Assembly: GCF_001949145.1 (NCBI RefSeq) | Contig: NW_019091359.1 | Coordinates: forward strand, 2,630,647-2,694,646 | Direction of reading: 5' to 3' | From: Acanthaster planci | Lineage: Eukaryota > Echinodermata > Asteroidea > Valvatida > Acanthasteridae | DNA length: 64,000 bases | Shown: positions 1 through 11,914 of the stretch, piece by piece | Layout: every line of letters begins with the position of its first letter | Numbering within the stretch: the first letter of the stretch is position 1 | Made by a program: the position numbers and the translations under genes | Notes under the pieces: generated by a model | Told to the model about the DNA's origin: nothing | The model's input: the letters and a program-made list of their open reading frames with translations, nothing else | Databases searched by the model: none

Positions 1-155
1 AATGTGATTGATTATGCTTCTCATGAGCAGTCGACTGTGCCAATCCGAGTTGCCAGCACTCCCCCAACGCCAACAGGCAAGGGACCGAGGATCAGCACAG
101 CTTCTGCCATCACCACGTTCCGGAAATCAATTGTACCTACCTCGCAAAGCTCAAG
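1..155 (+). CDS. Unidentified SH3-ligand-tail protein, exon A (5' end outside window)
   Basis: Open in frame 1 from the window edge and ends at a good donor (tcaag|gtgagt). It encodes about 51 residues rich in Ser, Thr and Pro, including VPIRVASTPPTPTGKGPR and a Ser-rich end. It leaves a 2-base overhang that joins in frame to exon B at 872. The exon may begin upstream of the window, or at the AG at 29-30. Its membership in the gene is inferred from phase matching across six exons and the shared Ser/Pro composition. The protein family is not recognised. Confidence 0.6.
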
Positions 156-871
156 GTGAGTACCCAAATATCATTTTCAGACTAGCTCTGTCCCTTGAGT
201 ATTTTGTGTTCTTGAGAAAAAAACAATAACATAGGTTGTGTCTTATTCTTGTGACTATGTTTTTCATACTGGGAGGGAAAGAGTTTGGTTGGTTTTGTGT
301 TGATCTGGTACTGCCTGGTGGGGTTTGGTGGTTGTCTTTTGTTGGTCTTATGATAGTCTTGTGTTGGTCCGCTGTTGGTCTCGTGGGGTCCTGTGATGGT
401 CTTGTGTTGGTCTGTTGTTGGTCTTGTTGGGTCCTGTGATGGTCTTGTGTTGGTCTTGTGGGGTCCTGTGATGGTCTTGCATTGGTCTGCTATTGGTCTT
501 GTTGGGTCCTGTGATGGTCTTGTGTTGGTCTGCTATTGGTCTTGGTGGGTCCTGTGGTGGTCTTGCGTTGGTCTGCTATTGGTCTTGTTGAGTCCTGTGA
601 TGGTCTTGTGTTGGTCTGCTATTGGATTTGTTGGGCCCCGTGATGATTTTGAGGAGTCTCAACTGCAACACTAGCTCAGACTCAAGCCTTCATGAACTTA
701 GCTCAGCTCACACTCAGACGAAGTCGACTCAACTATATCCCTAGATAGTAACTCAGAAGTAGAAACGCTAGTTGGACACAGCTGTAAGTCAAGCTGCAAC
801 CTCCCCTTTAGGCTTTTATCTCATCTTGTAAAATTTCTCTTTCCCTTTTTTGTCTTTGTGCGTATTAATAG
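156..871 (+). other. Intron A-B, holding a minisatellite
   Basis: Intron between two phase-2 exon ends. It holds a GT-rich minisatellite at about 325-650. The rest shows no recognisable feature. Confidence 0.55.
325..650. repeat. Minisatellite, ~43-bp unit, about 7 copies
   Basis: The unit starts with GGGTCCTGTGATGGTCTTGT and continues with two further TTGGTCTG/TTGGTCTT blocks before the next GGGTCC. At least one copy is shortened by about 14 bases, so the unit is itself built from a ~14-base TTGGTCT sub-repeat. An open frame crosses it only because the repeat lacks stops. Confidence 0.85.
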
Positions 872-965
872 CAAGTCGCAGCCTGCCACTGAAGAGTCGC
901 CTAGTCTGAGCAAGTTCTACCTGGATTCCATCACCGAGAGCGACACCTCGGTGTCACCCACACAA
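872..965 (+). CDS. Unidentified SH3-ligand-tail protein, exon B
   Basis: Acceptor ...ttaatag|c and donor acacaa|gtaagg. The first base completes a Ser codon with exon A, and the exon ends in phase 0. It encodes 31 further residues, including KSQPATEESPSLSKFYLD and SITESDTSVSPTQ. The Ser/Thr/Pro-rich, acidic composition resembles a disordered, phosphorylatable tail. No catalytic motif is visible. Confidence 0.65.
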
Positions 966-3260
966 GTAAGGGTTTCTTGTTGATAAATCGCTGCTAGGAA
1001 ATATAGCCATTGTTTCTGAGATGCTGTATGCCATATCTGGAGCAGATATTAGTGAATTTTATGTCGTCAGAGGTGACCTTAGTTATCTCTTAATTTGAAA
1101 ATGTTTTCCTTCAGCCCATTCTGAGAAGGATATTGTGCGGAGAAGTTGTCCACAAGTCTAAACTCCTGGGTAGTTTTTTGCTAGAAACTTTCCTTAATGT
1201 GCAGGGAACCAGTAAAGTGTGTTTCTTTGTGTTCTGTTTTCCAAGTAGCATGAAGCCCCATGCAGTGTAATAGTGCGTAGGGTCTATCTTCCTCAATCTT
1301 GCAAAATCCTACCAACCCTGCTGGTGGATTTTGAAGGATACAGTCAAAAAGTATTTCTTTTGAAAATATGTCTTGAAATTTTTGGGTGTTTTCTGGCCAA
1401 AGACAAACACAGTAGTATGCAAACAGGAAAAGCACCTCTGCGCAGAAAGACACATCATTCTAGGTAGTAGAAAGATACCCTATTTGGGGAACCTGTCCAG
1501 CAGTTGGTTAATTTGAGGTATGGCGGACACAAGAGGGCGCTATTTGGTTTGGGTAAAATCTCTGGTGTTTACTCCAAACTTACCCACTTCATATGACTTC
1601 TTCCAGTTAGCTTTTTCTGAGCAGCATGACCTCAAGATTCGCTGATTGATGTTGAACTAATTGCTTTCAAACTTGAGATATTAGTCAGATCCAGATTTGT
1701 TGGCAATTAGACTTGGCAGTGTTGAACGCAAGTTCTCATAAGTCATTACAAGTCCTCACTAGTCCCAGCAAGTCCTCGTTGGTTCTCCATCTCAAGTTAA
1801 GTCACAGCAGAACAACATCAATTGATCATGTACTCCTTCAAGCATGTGATGTTGCACTGGGCAAGCAGCCGTATGGCAGGTCGAATGTTTTAAAGAGCCT
1901 GATTTAAAACCTGATTCCCACTGGCTTATTCAATCTGACAGTATCGCAAGTGGTTTGTGGTAGGTAGAATGTATGGGGTAGGTATCTTGGTCACATGCAT
2001 GTGACTTGCGCAGCATGGAGACTGATATTTGGGGGAATTTGAATGTGATGTGAGGATGCAAGGTCTTGATTTTGGTTTCAGAGGCCTTAGTCTGTCATCA
2101 CACAGATCAAGGAGATTTGTGACTCGCTTGTTGGATTGAATTTTGGATTATACTGATAGAGGCTTTACATGGTAGCCATCTTGGAGAGCACTTGTTTTGT
2201 CCCACAGGGAAACCTCCTTTTTGCATTACTTGTTGAAGTTTGAACAGAAACACTGGCCCACAAGATGGCAGCCATGCAAACCCTCTATACAGAAGGGGCC
2301 TGCATCATTTCATACAACTGTTAAATCACTCATACTGGCACAGCATGCACAGAGATTACTTAAGCCAAAAAAAGTTATGCTTCCTGTTTCACTAACTACC
2401 CTATTTTGACGGCACAACCCTGAAAATATTTTTGGAAGGGCAATTTTAAGAAAATGTGAAATGAAAAACAAAGAAAAAGTGTGTTTATTTTAATTTGAAT
2501 GTGGAGGAGATAAGTTCAACTTACTTTTTTATTAAACTATTGTTCATTTAATTTGCGACAAATGCCACCGGATGTGTCTTGCTGCTCATACTGTAATGGG
2601 AAGCACAGCTTTTTTGGCCTTAGTGATAACTGGTTTCCCGCCAAAATCCCTTCGGAGGTGTGTTGCTTGTCACTGGTTCCCAGCTGGTTTTGGCCCTGCA
2701 GAAAAGCTTGCCAAGCAAACATCAACTGGAATTGGGCCCAGTTTTGGCTCATCATTGGAAGGGGTCAAATCTGGATGTTGCAATTTGGATTGTAGATTAA
2801 AGACAATTATTTCCCTGATGGATGTGCCCGACTGCATGGTTTAAGAGGAAGGGAAAGTAATGAACAAGTGCAAAAGCTTGTGAAGCTATTATGTGTCAAG
2901 GTCTCGCATCCAAAGACCTATGCACTTAGAACCTTGGTATTAACGATACCATTGAAAGGTATTTCCACTATGCTGAATTTCATTGGTGATACCTGCGATT
3001 GGTGTGGCAGTATTGCGAAAAGTCTGATAATTAGAAACAAGAAGAGGGTTTTTAATGGTATATCTGTGATTAACCAGTATTCACCACATGTCCTCACAAG
3101 TCAATCCGATGTCCTCACAAGTCAATTACATGTCCTCATAAGCCATTTAGTTTCAAGCCAAGTCACAAAACTATTCACGTGAACCGTGACAAAAGCATTC
3201 CGCAGTCTCTCTGTTGCTACGAATAATGACTTGTGATGGACTTCACTACGGCCTTGCTAC

Positions 3261-3501
3261 CAGAATTTCATAGAGCTACTTAAGCACAAAACATGCTTAA
3301 GCGCAAGAAAACCTTACTTGATAAATCAGGTAACCAGCCAAAACTCCATGTGATGTATATTTTTTTTGGATTGTATTTAGCTTGTTTTTGGTTAGCATGA
3401 CAATCAGAAAGAGTTTGAGCTGGTAACCTTTGTTTATTAAGCAAAGTTTTTTCCTGCTTAAGCAAATGTTGTGCTTAAGCAGCTCTATGAAATTGGCTCC
3501 T
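3261..3501. mobile_element. MITE with ~75-bp terminal inverted repeats
   Basis: The left arm reads AATTTCATAGAGCTACTTAA from 3264. The right arm, reverse-complemented, reads AATTTCATAGAGCTGCTTAA. Pairing continues inward for about 75 bases, through further CTTAAGC words, to GGTAACCAGC on the left and GCTGGTAACC on the right. The centre has no coding capacity. Superfamily not assigned. Confidence 0.8.
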
Positions 3502-4225
3502 GGACATACATGTAAGTCAATTTACTTTTGTACCTGAATTCAGCCTAGTCAGGGATTGGTATTCCAACCTAAAGAAACATAACTGTGAAAGAATTACTAG
3601 TGGCAAGGGAGATACACAGTTTACAGTCCCACATTGACAACCAGCAAAAATGGTTACAAGTAATATGCTATGGTTTCGACCTGTAGTGTTGAGTAGATTG
3701 AATGGCAAGGCAGGTAAAGACTGTTTATGATTGTGGAACAGAGTTTGAATGAGAGAAGTGGCCATATTTAGTTACCACCATATAAACACTCCTGCTTCAA
3801 AGCAAACTATAGCTACAAGACTAAGACCAGGTAAGAATCTTCCAGATAGAGTGAATCTATACAGGTATGTAGGATCTTGGAGGTTCCTTTGAGCCTAGTC
3901 ATTATTACGGGTCAAAATGTATTGTGATATTGTCGGTTTTGTATGACACCAGAAATCAGTCGTTCAGACTGGGATGTATACCTTACAGATTTCCATCCCC
4001 TGCTGTGCGTTGCGGCAATGTTTTCAGCACTTGAATGAATTCGTATATAGTTACGATGGCCTCGGCACAAAGTGGCAGGAAACTTGCCCCTAGTGATTCG
4101 ATTGTTTGGAGAAAGAGTTTTGACGTGTTTACTAATTTGCATGGATTTAATCTGCATCGTGGTGGCATGCTGCATGCAACTGCCTCATATACCTATCCCT
4201 GGTGGAGACTTGCCAACTCAACAAA

Positions 4226-4883
4226 AGCCGTGTTCGCACTGGACTTTTTTCCCATGGGTTTTACCGAGCCAGTGGTCAATAAAGCATGGACAAATGTGAC
4301 CACTGTCCGCACTTGGACTTTCGACACAGGAAAATTTGACCGAGACCACTGGAAAAGTAACCGAGCTGGCAGTGCCAGGACTTATGAGAGTCATTTGTGT
4401 GGCCTTTCTGCATTTATTTTCGTCCTCAGACACAACGTTACCATTCTCTTTATCTGGAAATGGTGCAGTCTTAACACTTGTTAATCTTGCAACAATGTCA
4501 ACAATTTCTGCCATGATTTCTACCCAAAAGAGGAACAATTTCTGGGAAATATTCGCCACATACCATACCACGACAAAACGTGCAACGCACATGCGTAGTT
4601 TCCCTATATGAAACATGCTGTTGTGCTCAGGTCGGATGTACGCTCTACCGGCCACTTTCCCATGCTTTTACTGACTGGCACTGTCCACACTGGACTTTCT
4701 GTTTCGGGAAAAGGGTCTCAGTCATTTTTCCTAGGCAGAAGTTGCCTGGTAGATATTGGACGTGCGGCTCATTACAAGTAACTTAGAGGAAAACTTCGTG
4801 GGATGTCCGCACTGGACTTAAAATGGGAAAAGTAGCTATCGTCTCTGTAAGTTTGACCAAAAAAGTCCAGTGCAAACACGGCT
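4226..4883. mobile_element. MITE-like element, TIR AGCCGTGTTYGCACTGGACT
   Basis: The left end is AGCCGTGTTCGCACTGGACT. The right end, reverse-complemented, is AGCCGTGTTTGCACTGGACT, both followed by a T run. Inside, the core CACTGGACTT or CACTTGGACTTTC recurs near 4310, 4690 and 4810. Open frames crossing this element on both strands match no protein that I know. Confidence 0.7.
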
Positions 4884-5460
4884 AAAGTTATTTGGACAGA
4901 ATGATCTTTGAGATTTTTCAAGATTGATTGCAACAAATAATTGCTGAAGCTGATCAAAAAAATTGAGAGATGTCGAAGGGAATGATAAGTTTTGCCCAGT
5001 ACTTTGACATGTTGTCTCATCATCAGAAGCTCTTTTTGGTCATAAGACTTGAATGAATGAGCAGTATTTATGTAACCTGACAAAAACTCACTATGTGGGA
5101 ATTCACAGTTACAAACTCTAACTAAACCAGGGATCTTTGGAGGAAAAAGTCACGAGAAACTAAGTGAAAGAGTCAAACATACTTCAAGATTGCAAAACAG
5201 AAAAGAAGACAGAAAGAACGTATTTTCCAAAATATCAAGATGAAAATCATCCCGTTAATTATGAAAACCACTGAGAATCAATGACTCCGAAAACTTTAAA
5301 AAGGAGACCCTAAGAGCCAAGTAGGTTTTTCTCTTTGAAGTATATTTCAACAGCTTGAAGTATGAATGGCCCAGTTGGCAAGCCCCCAGCTTTTTGTTTG
5401 AGTAATCTGTGCACATTACTGTCCCTAACCCAAGTTGAAAGTACCAGCTCTCCCTCACAG

Positions 5461-5556
5461 CACGCCACACTGAACAGGCTCAGACCTTTAGAGCGGGAGC
5501 AAGCCATGAAACGCGGCCGAGCTACGGTGGCCTCTATGCGCCAGTGTTACAATGAG
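5461..5556 (+). CDS. Possible cassette exon of the SH3-ligand-tail gene
   Basis: A 96-base open block follows a good acceptor (tctccctcacag) and ends at a weak donor (aatgag|gtaccc). Its length is a multiple of three, and it would enter and leave in phase 0, exactly the phase of the intron it lies in. It would add 32 basic residues (HATLNRLRPLEREQAMKRGR and onward). The composition differs from the Ser/Pro-rich neighbours, so this may be chance. Confidence 0.25.
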
Positions 5557-8500
5557 GTACCCAAGAATGACAACAAACATTTGCAAGGATCGTGGGAATG
5601 TGAACTGAGCAGACTAAACCAGCCTCGGCAGCATTGCAATTAGTTGCATTTTTCTTTTAGCTGAATTCTGTTATTTGCAGGCGGGTTCACTGCTGGCCAC
5701 ATTTTCTTGGCATGCATGAAAGCTTTTCACTTGCGGTTTTTGTTGAGAAAAGCCAGCAGCTTCTGCATGAGATTGCCTCAATTTTGCCCGTTTCCAAAAC
5801 AGACTTTTGCAAGATGAGTCCCTTAAGCACTTAACTGATGAAGGCCTGTTTCAAGTGCTTTGTCATCACACCACTTGATTCAATACAGCATGCAAGTTCG
5901 AATAGACATCCCTTTATTAAAAAAGAACCCTCACAGTAAGCGCAAACCTGACCCCATCTCACACCCCCCCCACACCCCCCACCCACCATCTTGCAGCAAG
6001 GCCTGGCTGGAAGATGGTCATCTCAGGATACTTCACCTATCAAGAGAAGCCGGGCGACAATAGCGACCACTTTGATTGAGGTATTCTTGTCAAGAAGCAC
6101 TCCTCTCTCCAACTCTCTCTAAAAGGTCTAATTAACTAACATCACCTCCATGTCACTCTAGCAGAGCAGCAACCATTCTTGTCAAAGTCCAAGGGATAAC
6201 CATTTTTCTTGTGTTTTTTTATACTGATTTTCTAAAAAAAAAAAAGGAACAATTTCAGCCACCTGTATTTTAGGAACTGAATTCGTGCATGTTGGCAAAT
6301 TTGAAATTCATCCTTTTTAGAAGAAACTCCACCTTTCAGGTGATGGTTTCAGTATGTTAGTCCCCGGGAACTCATTGTATTAGTTTGAGAAATAAACAAC
6401 ATTGTCCTTTTGGGCAGAATGGACATTTTAGCTTAGCAATTAGCTTCATCACTTCATTTTGTCTGACGGCAGTCAGGCCTAATTTCTTCAGTGACCTGTG
6501 TACATGTATATCACTCTTAGTGAGACGTGGTCGTAATTTCTTGGGGCCTCTGAATGGCGGTCTAACTCAGTGTGAAGCTGATGTGGTTCTTGGGAACAAG
6601 ACAAACATGGTTGTTGCATCAGAAAAATCAGACTAACACTTTATTCTGCTATGAAGAAAAAAGAAAGGCAAAATTCCAGCACTTTTAATATCAATCCTTG
6701 GACAAACAAAATGTACAACTGATAGCAAAGGAAAGAAGATAGATTTCAATGGCATTTTTTATTTTTGGCAAGTAAACCTTGAACCGTCAGTGATGCTGTA
6801 ATGGTTCAGAAGATGATTTATTTGTTTGAAACTCCTCCTACTAACCCAAACCATGTCTTACAGTTCATTCACAAAGGTGACATGTCATTCACTTCACTCA
6901 GGAAAACCTTTGACCTTTCAGGTCATTCACTCTGGTTCATCTAATGTGTTCTTCTTGCTGTTGTATTTCATGACTTCAGGTGTACATGGGGTAGTTTTGT
7001 TCTCCCTGCGTGAAATGCAGGTGCAAGAATGATATAAAATGGACATGTTTTCTCGAAAAGAAATGGGGCCGAGAAAAATTGGTCACAGTAGGGATAGATG
7101 GTGCTGTGTAAAAACCAGTAGGCAGAGGAATGAATCGGATAACTTATTGGTGTCATGTGTTAATACAAACATTCATGGGATTGCCTAATGTAGAGAGATA
7201 ACATTTTCTTATGTGCTGCTCGTGTTTCTACCTTTAACCCTAACCAAGTTAAATCCAATGATATTCAACACCGGTCACTTTTTGTGGGGATTTTTTGGTG
7301 TGTGCAGTGAACAAGAGGGCATTTTGTTCTAGTTCTTTGATTCTGTCAGATTCAGCAGGGTGCCCAGACAAAACCCAAAGGATTTTCCGGTTAACAATGA
7401 ATGGTATAGGCTTGAATTACTACTGAAAGAATTGATGCTATGGGTTTTGTGCTTGTTTTGAACAAAGAATTCCAGTGAGCAGACTTTGCATCGTTTGGGC
7501 GTAGTGTTGCACCTACACTGCACCTGGCGTCAGTGACCACACAATGCTGTCTCCAGACAAAACGTGTGGTTGTATTGTGACTGCTACGAGTAAATTTTGT
7601 GTGCTTTCCGGTTTGTGTGAGTGGCTCAGATTACATGCTATCAATTTTCAACAGAATGCGCACAAATCTATGTCTTATCATCACATGAAAGGAAGGCATG
7701 TGATGGCTCCTAGGTACCTTTCAACAACAGTCACATTTTGCAACCATGGTGGATTTGTGACCATTGTCCATGGCCGTGGTTTTCTTCTTTTTCTTTTCAA
7801 ACTGGTAGCGTAGTATTAGGGACTGATGGATGTAACACTGTCTTTCATATCCTTCCACTTGGACTGTGTTTTATAGTCCATCGTTTCTATTCATTTGTTT
7901 CGTCTCTGAATTGATTCTCTTCATTACCGAACATCATTCACTCTATTTATTCTAATACTCTAGGTACTTCTTGTCAATTTCAGTCTACTGGTAGAAATTA
8001 ATTCGAGTCTGATTTTGTTTAGAAACTTTAACAATACTGCCCAGTTTCCCTGAAGTGTCTTCTACATTTTTAGAACCTCTTTTACCAAACAAGTTGCAGT
8101 GATTTGATTGTTTAATGCTTTCTAAGTAGTTCTAAGACATTGTTGCTAAATTAATTATTGTAGTAGATTCGATAATTTAATTACAATAACGGAGAGACTG
8201 CTGCCAACAAATGTGTTGAGTGCGGGTCATTGGAAGAAGTACATTTATGTAGTTGTAACTGAGTCTTGCATCTAGAGTTAGTCCTGGGGTCTTCGTTAGT
8301 GGTAAATATGTGAACACGCGCAGACCAGTGATGAACATGTAGCTGTAGCTTTGGAGGACCCTTTTGGATGCGGCCTGGCTTCAGCTTTCATCGAGGTGAA
8401 GGGTCAAATTGCACTTTCATTAAAGCATACCTTGCCATATTCATTGACTTGCCATAGAAAAAATCACTTTGTTGAGCCAAAAAGGGCATTTGCCAAAGCT

Positions 8501-9388
8501 TCAGACCATTTATGAGTCGATTCAAAACTCACATGCACCAGCTTTCATGGTATTCTTTCAAGTTTAACAATTGAAAATCAAGGACCCTTAAACCATTTCC
8601 ATACGGGTGATTCTTCAATATCTTCGGTTTTCAAAAATCTTCAAAAATTTTTTATCTTTTTTTCCTGAATGCCTAAACCCCACTGTCACAGAGCTAAAGA
8701 AATTCAAGTAAGACATAGAATTAAAGGAAGAAATGCAACTTACTCCCCTTGCCCAGATCTCATCCCCTCTTCCTCCCACTTGCACCCATTATTGCAGAAC
8801 ACATGCTGTATCGCATGTCCACCATTCCCTCAAAGAAAAGTTAGTGAACTCACAATGAGGAGGAGCGAATTGTTTCTGTTCACAGAATGAACTCTTCTCA
8901 GGCAAAAAATAATATTAAGGAAGTAGAGAAAGCCTTTCATGGTCATCTTGTTTAGGAAGTCTGAATAGGATAATTTTATAATGAAAAATGAAAAAGATTA
9001 CAAAGCCCTTCACTTGTTAGAACAGCACCGTTTTCCAGAGTTCAAAGGTCTGCAGATTGTTTAAAAAGAACTTACAGAAAGAGTATCACTTGTATAGATT
9101 TGTATTCCTTAAAATAAATGATTGCATGTGACAGAAAGATGAAATCTAGTACCTTGATCTACCTGTCATCCTGACTACATTTATCAAGGCCTGGCCAATC
9201 ACAAGCAGCTGCTTTCTGCCAGTCACCACCATTCATCACTTGTTTCCATGATTGCTTTGTCTCCTTGTAACTGAGATAAATGGAAACAAACCAAACCAAC
9301 CTGTCGTGATGTTTTACCCCTGACATGTACACCTGTGATTTTTGACAGTGTTTGATTCTTTTTTGTTCTCTCAACACGCATTATTTAG

Positions 9389-9473
9389 GGTGGACACCGC
9401 AACAAACTCAATGTACCCTGGCCCCTCAAGAAGTCAGATTCCTCCACCAGCTTGCCCTCAGACCGATCAAGTA
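9389..9473 (+). CDS. Unidentified SH3-ligand-tail protein, exon C
   Basis: Acceptor ttatttag|g and donor caagta|gtaagt. It enters in phase 0 and leaves in phase 1. It encodes 28 residues plus one base (GGHRNKLNVPWPLKKSDSST and onward). The next exon supplies GT to complete a Ser codon, so the frame holds. The basic-then-Ser-rich composition continues that of exon B. Confidence 0.65.
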
Positions 9474-10070
9474 GTAAGTAGAGACAATCCAGCACTTTAA
9501 AACCAACGCCAAGATGTGAAGGAGTGTGAAGACGATGTGTGGACTCTTAAACGTCCTCTCAATGTTTCCCGCTCTCTGGACGACAGTTCAGAGAGATTTT
9601 GAGGTCAGGAATGTGTGTGGAAAAATTAAGAGGAACAGGAAATAACCAAAAAATCTGCATGAAGGATTCGTCAGAGAGAAAAGGAGTATTTTTCTGGAGT
9701 TTGTGCATCTATAGGAAAACAAACGAATGTCCACACTAGCTGTGTGAGACAAGTATGTCTGGATAGGCAGACAACTTTAAGAAGACATTTCCTTTTGTTA
9801 GGAAAGTCAGAACAGCATTCTAGGGACAAGCATTTTGTCCCCATAAAGTTTTTGGCCCACATAATGTGCATGTTTGACATTACATATGGTATCCATTCAC
9901 AACAACCATTCAGATGTACATGAGTTATCTACTGAGATCAGCAGGTAGCCACATGCCCAGTTTGTGGACACTGGGTGCCCCAAAACCTGTGTGAGTTGAC
10001 GTAACAGATGGCACCATGCCTTTAATACGGACCCTCTGACTGACTTACCCTAAATGTTTCCCCCATTCAG
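9474..10070 (+). other. Intron C-D, nothing recognised
   Basis: A 597-base intron with a canonical GTAAGT donor and a ccccattcag acceptor. I see no repeat or RNA feature in it. Confidence 0.6.
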
Positions 10071-10247
10071 GTGCCTCCCTACCATCCCCAGACATATCTG
10101 AGACGAGTGCGCCTCGCGTCCCTACCCCAGAGAGACTCGCAAAGTCTCCCCATAAGGACAGAGATGTCACCAACCTCCTGAGGGAAACCTACAAGGGGCC
10201 ATCGCAGCGGAACAGTACGGGGTCGCGACCCAACTCGTCCAGCTCAG
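10071..10247 (+). CDS. Unidentified SH3-ligand-tail protein, exon D
   Basis: Acceptor ccccattcag and donor agctcag|gtaggg, 177 bases, phase 1 at both ends. It encodes SASLPSPDISETSAPRVPTP, then a more structured stretch, ERLAKSPHKDRDVTNLLRET, then a Ser/Asn-rich end. The higher GC content and third-position C/G, compared with the flanking AT-rich introns, support coding. Several SP and TP dipeptides could be proline-directed kinase sites (inference). Confidence 0.75.
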
Positions 10248-11080
10248 GTAGGGGGAGAATCAGCCAGAGCTTGTAGCCTTTAGGAGATTCTGAAAGGAAC
10301 TACCCATCTCGAAGGATGACAATGAAGGAATGCAGGCTTTGAGTTGCACATTAGACAGGCTTAATCCAACTTGAGAACAGCATTTTGAGGAAATCAGGTT
10401 TCACAGGCTACACGTGGTCAAGTTTCTTGGAATATTTAACATTTGTGACATTTTGTGAAGTAACCCGAGATCTACAGAGTTTCATTAACATAATAATGAA
10501 GTTTGTAATACAGGACTAAGCAAAGTGAAGGAAAATCATTTTGAGTGAAGCTGTTTACCGACTGAGGGCAGGCAGGAATACTGTTGAAGTCATTATGTTA
10601 GCTGTTAACCAACTAAGGGCAGGCAGGAGTACTGTCATTATGCTACTTTTCTAGGTCTGTCTTGTCCTTGTCCAGATCAGTTGAATAGTCAGACTCCAAC
10701 ATACGAAGCCTAAACTCATGACGTCATGCTTTGTTCACATGTGCCCTTTCATATGGAGACTGATGGATTGCCTCCCACCTCTCTGCCACAGGACTTGATG
10801 TCATTATGTTATAGGTGTGTTGTTTTCAACAAGCCTGGTGCTTACAACTAGTCACTGGCATTGAAATATTAAATGATCAATGGCAGTGCAAGTATCCCCT
10901 GGCCTAAATGGTGGCCTTCTAAAAAGTTGGTTCAGATTTCATCACCAGCTGCTCAGAAATGCTACCAAACTAGCCCTGTGTTTTGGATTTAGCATTAGAG
11001 GCATCCTTGAGTCTTAACTGCTTGCCTCTGTCCAAGCTTGTTCAGTACATGATCACTGGTTCGGGATTTTTCTTGTATAG
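10248..11080 (+). other. Intron D-E with a 50-bp duplication
   Basis: A phase-1 intron of 833 bases. It contains a two-copy tandem repeat at about 10550-10644. Nothing else recognised. Confidence 0.55.
10550..10644. repeat. Two-copy tandem repeat, 50-bp period
   Basis: GCTGTTTACCGACTGAGGGC is followed 50 bases later by GCTGTTAACCAACTAAGGGC. Both are then followed by AGGCAGGA(A/G)TACTGT, and the second copy is slightly shorter. Confidence 0.75.
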
Positions 11081-11166
11081 TGGCAAGCAGTTCATCAACC
11101 AGTTCCCGGGAATCTGCCAGTACGTCCGAGGAATCTGGGATTCCTCCAGCTTTGCCAGAGAGAAGG
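11081..11166 (+). CDS. Unidentified SH3-ligand-tail protein, exon E
   Basis: Acceptor ttcttgtatag|tg and donor gagagaagg|gtaggt. The phase-1 entry completes a Val codon, and the exit is phase 0. It encodes VASSSSTSSRESASTSEESG followed by IPPALPER. The Ser-rich run continues directly from exon D's Ser-rich end. IPPALPER contains a PxLPxR class II SH3 ligand that runs into the first Pro of exon F. Confidence 0.65.
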
Positions 11167-11914
11167 GTAGGTCAAATTTCAAAATCTGAAATTTGGGTAA
11201 TTCCAGCAATTAGGGGTCCAAAAATATGACATTTTTGTGTTCCTGTTGCGTTTGACCTTTGTTATTTGACATGGAAATATCACTGGAATTTATTTCAAAC
11301 TATTACTATTTGTTTGGCGGGTAATTTGCATTAATTCATCACTCTTGAAAATTAGAAAATGTGTTCTGAACTTACAAAATCATATGTCAGATGTGACAGG
11401 GACACGAAAAAAATGGATCCCTAATGTCTGGAATTACCCATGCATCTGTTGATTACATCTGTTGACGAAAGCATCGTTACACTCTCCTTTCTTAGGGATG
11501 CCAACGATCAGTTGCAGCTTTTGCATTTAGCTGATACATGTATACATTGAGGTCATGTCTCTTAGAGGGCCTTGCTTCATAGAGTCTAGCCATCCTGTTG
11601 AAAAAGCACACCGACTGTAACCTTCAGATCACATCTCTGTTAGTCGTCAGACCCACTTGAATACTTTGGCCAAATGCAAGAGTGAAGTGAAATGAAACAC
11701 CATGAAACATTTGCAGCAGCATTTGTTCACCTTCTGTGAATTTGCAGTAGGAATATGCGATTTGACGTCACAAATTTGCACTTGTGGTAGTATGGACTGG
11801 CTTTTACTCTTTACAGTTTGTTACAGAATGAAGCTATGTTTTGTACAGTGCATTTAGACGAATCAGCATTTGACGTGTAATGGAATTTTTTTTTGTTCTT
11901 TTGATCTGGATAAG
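11167..11914 (+). other. Intron E-F, nothing recognised
   Basis: A 748-base phase-0 intron. The 3' end has a pyrimidine-rich tract (tttttttttgttcttttgat) before the taag acceptor. No other feature seen. Confidence 0.5.

Larger units (their letters stand above)
966..9388 (+). other. Large intron B-C with small transposons
   Basis: An 8.4 kb phase-0 intron. It holds two inverted-repeat elements (3261-3501 and 4226-4883), clusters of short AAGTC repeats near 1735-1800 and 3087-3235, and a possible cassette exon at 5461-5556. The remainder is AT-rich sequence in which I see nothing. Confidence 0.5.

Noticed and set aside
4035-4655. Overlapping open frames of about 145-149 codons on both strands
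   Set aside because: They lie largely in an inverted-repeat element and show no protein motif.
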